Assembly: GCA_050943315.1 (NCBI GenBank)
Contig: JBMNOY010000011.1
Location: 1 to 52,550 of the forward strand
Reading direction: 5' to 3'
DNA: 52,550 nt
Source: JBDKUD01 sp050943315
GTDB taxonomy: Bacteria; Bacillota; Syntrophomonadia; Syntrophomonadales; Syntrophomonadaceae
Shown here: piece after piece, positions 50,735 through 52,550 of the stretch
How the letters are laid out: every line of letters starts with the position of its first letter
Numbering within the stretch: position 1 is the first letter of the stretch
The notes under the pieces: generated by a model
Seen by the model: only the letters and a program-made list of their open reading frames with translations
Database searches by the model: none
What the model was told of the DNA's origin: nothing
Position numbers and translations under genes: made by a program

Positions 50735-52021
50735 GTGGGTGATATTAGCAGATCAATAGAGCTATTTGATAAAGCTTGTGGGCTTATGCCGGGAGGTGTG
50801 AACAGCCCGGTGAGAGCATTTAAATCGGTAGGGCTGAATCCATTATTTATACAAAACGCCCAGGGTTCCAAAATATACGATGCAGATGGCAACGAATATA
50901 TCGACTATGTTTGTTCCTGGGGACCGCTGATACTGGGTCATACCCATCCGGACATTGTCAAAGCTATTTCCAGCGCTGCATCCCGGGGAACTAGCTATGG
51001 TGCTCCCTGCGAACAGGAAATTGAGCTGGCGGAGCTAATCTGTAAGGCTATTCCATCGGTGGAGAAAATCCGCATGGTTAATTCCGGTACCGAGGCTACC
51101 ATGAGTGCAGTCCGGTTAGCCCGGGCTTATACCGGTAGAAATAAAATCATCAAATTTGAAGGTTGTTATCACGGGCATGCCGATACATTTCTGATTAAAG
51201 CCGGGTCGGGTCTGATGACTGCAGGTATTCCTACCAGTCCCGGGGTCCCCTTCGAGTTTGCCCAACATACCCTGGTTGGTACTTATAATAGTCTAGAATC
51301 GGTGGAGAAATTATTTTGCCAATATCCCGGTGAAATAGCAGCGGTCATTGTTGAGCCGGTTGCCGGTAATATGGGGCTGGTACCGCCGGATGGTAATTTC
51401 CTTCCGGGCCTGCGCTCGCTTACCCGGGAAAATGGCAGCCTGTTAATTTTCGATGAAGTTATAACCGGTTTTAGAACTACCTATGGTGGATTTCAAAATT
51501 TGGTTGATATTCAACCCGACCTGACCACTCTGGGTAAAATAATCGGTGGAGGACTTCCAGTGGGAGCTTATGGGGGCCGAAAAGAAATCATGGATCAGGT
51601 AGCCCCCCAGGGAAATGTTTACCAGGCAGGAACCCTCTCCGGGAATCCACTGGCCATGGCTGCAGGTATTACTACTCTCAAATTATTAAGAGACTCCAAT
51701 CCTTACCAACAGTTACAAACCTTAACCCAAATGCTGACCAGCCGTATTAGATCCATGCTTGAGGCCCGTGGCCTCAAATACCGGATAAACACCCTGGGAT
51801 CTATGTTTTCCATTTTCTTTACCGATCGCGATGTTAGTGATTACAACAGTGCGGTCACATGTGACACCACTAAATATGCCAGGTTTTATAAAGAACTCTT
51901 ACAGAAGGGTATCTACTTCCCTCCATCCCAATTTGAAGTATGTTTTGTTTCCTGTTCCCATGATCAAGGAGATATAGATAAAACCGCCGACGCGATTGAC
52001 CAGGCACTTGACAGAATTTAA
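50735..52021 (+). CDS. hemL: Glutamate-1-semialdehyde 2,1-aminomutase
   Basis: A PLP enzyme converting glutamate-1-semialdehyde to ALA, the product used by HemB. The 428-residue protein shows the family motifs: MPGGVNSPVRAFKSVG near residue 15, NSGTEATMSAVRLARAYTGR near residue 117, FDEVITGFR, and the PLP lysine in TTLGKIIGGGLPVGAYGG near residue 265. GTG start after CAGGAGGAA. Last gene of the heme operon; with hemA at the other end it completes the C5 route. Confidence 0.95.
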   Translation: MGDISRSIELFDKACGLMPGGVNSPVRAFKSVGLNPLFIQNAQGSKIYDADGNEYIDYVCSWGPLILGHTHPDIVKAISSAASRGTSYGAPCEQEIELAELICKAIPSVEKIRMVNSGTEATMSAVRLARAYTGRNKIIKFEGCYHGHADTFLIKAGSGLMTAGIPTSPGVPFEFAQHTLVGTYNSLESVEKLFCQYPGEIAAVIVEPVAGNMGLVPPDGNFLPGLRSLTRENGSLLIFDEVITGFRTTYGGFQNLVDIQPDLTTLGKIIGGGLPVGAYGGRKEIMDQVAPQGNVYQAGTLSGNPLAMAAGITTLKLLRDSNPYQQLQTLTQMLTSRIRSMLEARGLKYRINTLGSMFSIFFTDRDVSDYNSAVTCDTTKYARFYKELLQKGIYFPPSQFEVCFVSCSHDQGDIDKTADAIDQALDRI

Positions 52022-52035
52022 GGGGAGACGCAATC

Positions 52036-52410
52036 GTGGAAAACACCGCTAGCTGGGAGTGGTTTATAAAAAAGTTTGAGGGTATGAGTAAAATCGACCT
52101 TAACGCCTATAAAAGACCACAAATGGAACGACGCATTAATAGTTTTATGAGATCGGTAAATAGTGGTGATTATGCTAATTTTATCAGCATTTTAAGTTCT
52201 GACCGGGGAATATATCGTAAGTTTATCGAGCATCTTACCATAAACGTTTCGGAGTTTTTTCGTAACCCCAATCAATGGGCGGTATTAGAAAGAGAGGTTA
52301 TCCCTGAACTTTTGAAGCATTCAAACTCATTAAAAGTTTGGAGTGCGGGATGTTCTACCGGGGAGGAGGCCTATTCCCTGGCAATGTTATTTAGGGAAAA
52401 GTTCAATTGT
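52036..52410 (+). pseudogene. CheR-type protein-glutamate methyltransferase, interrupted
   Basis: CheR methylates chemoreceptor glutamates using SAM. The GTG at 52036 gives the N-terminal CheR domain (WEWFIKKFEGMSKIDLNAYK, RINSFMRSV, FIEHLTINVSEFFRNPNQW) and then the SAM-binding motif VWSAGCSTGEEAYSLAML near residue 100. After FREKFN the frame leaves the family and runs 44 unrelated residues to a stop at 52545. The expected second SAM motif (TDI/TDID) and C-terminal half are missing. The change coincides with a possible insertion-sequence end at 52408. A sequencing or assembly error is the alternative. Confidence 0.7.
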
Positions 52411-52550
52411 ACTGCCCCCCATTTTGTCAACACAGTTAGGCAACATTTTGTAGAATACTTTGTTGGTAATATTCAGCCGGGGTTACATATCCCAGAGCTG
52501 AATGAATACGGTTGTTGTTATAGAAATCTATATAAGCCTCTATAGAGGTA
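52408..52550. mobile_element. Left end of a possible IS3-type insertion sequence
   Basis: TGTACTGCCCCCCATTTTGT begins at 52408, where cheR stops matching its family. The opening TGTACTGNCCCCC resembles terminal inverted repeats of IS3-family elements, as far as I recall. The next 120 bases hold no gene start and then the window ends, so the element and its transposase are not seen. Confidence 0.5.

Noticed and set aside
1..52550. CRISPR arrays, tRNA genes, prophage or toxin-antitoxin genes
   Set aside because: Scanned on both strands; no spaced direct repeats, cloverleaf sequences or related genes were found.

Overview
The window reads as a chromosomal segment of an anaerobic, endospore-forming low-to-mid GC Firmicute (class Clostridia). 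The gene content resembles syntrophic or respiratory clostridia such as the Syntrophomonadaceae. This placement is an inference from gene content: sigma-F and spoVA sporulation genes, many TTG/GTG starts behind strong AGGAGG ribosome sites, a tryptophan T-box, a minimal SufCB system, FdhD and Mop-type tungsten/molybdenum proteins, and a siroheme-dependent heme pathway. No tRNA, CRISPR array or prophage was seen.

Layout. 1-6.2 kb: end of an unknown gene, then the sporulation block dacF, spoIIAA-spoIIAB-sigF, a dodecin gene, and spoVAC-spoVAD-spoVAE-spoVAEA. 6.2-9.2 kb: three overlapping genes of the 2-hydroxyacyl-CoA dehydratase/activase type. 9.3-14.2 kb: stand-alone trpB2, trmK-nif3, an HD-GYP protein and HU. 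14.3-16.2 kb: a metallo-hydrolase, RNase P RNA (minus strand) and a small membrane protein. 16.3-24.5 kb: an FdhD-like protein, a RACo-like ferredoxin/ASKHA protein, DUF1015, a PHP phosphatase, a Ca2+/cation exchanger, YlbF, a PrsA-type lipoprotein foldase, an unexplained 430-base gap and a Fur regulator. 24.7-30.0 kb: sufC-sufB, a LysR regulator, a Mop protein and polyamine genes (pyruvoyl arginine decarboxylase, spermidine synthase, agmatinase). 30.1-35.8 kb: mostly minus strand, with an unknown protein, IclR, gdhA and trpS with its T-box, followed by plus-strand marR and speD. 36.0-41.9 kb: menaquinone tail and ring assembly (a degenerate prenyl-synthase-like subunit, ubiD, ubiA, ubiX, a polyprenyl diphosphate synthase) and tatC-tatA. 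41.9-52.0 kb: a complete-looking alternative heme operon (precorrin-2 dehydrogenase, hemA, hemC, cobA-hemD fusion, nirJ1, hemB, nirJ2, ahbA, ahbB, hemL). 52.0 kb to the end: a cheR gene that appears to be cut by the left end of an insertion sequence.

How the genes work together. Menaquinone, Tat export and heme genes lie head to tail over 16 kb, which suggests a locus for building a membrane electron-transfer chain. The polyamine genes at 27.8-30.0 kb and speD at 35.4 kb together make the whole route arginine -> agmatine -> putrescine -> spermidine, with both decarboxylases of the pyruvoyl type.

Most notable points. A sigma-H promoter is nested in the 5' arm and loop of the terminator hairpin ahead of spoIIAA. 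The FdhD homologue lacks the CxxC cysteines. A prenyl-synthase homologue without aspartate-rich motifs heads the menaquinone cluster. A long palindromic repeat splits the heme operon. cheR is interrupted at the right edge. A wholly new system was not proven; the best candidates for undescribed biology are the split dehydratase-activase trio, the FdhD/RACo-like pair and the non-coding gap at 23.7-24.1 kb.
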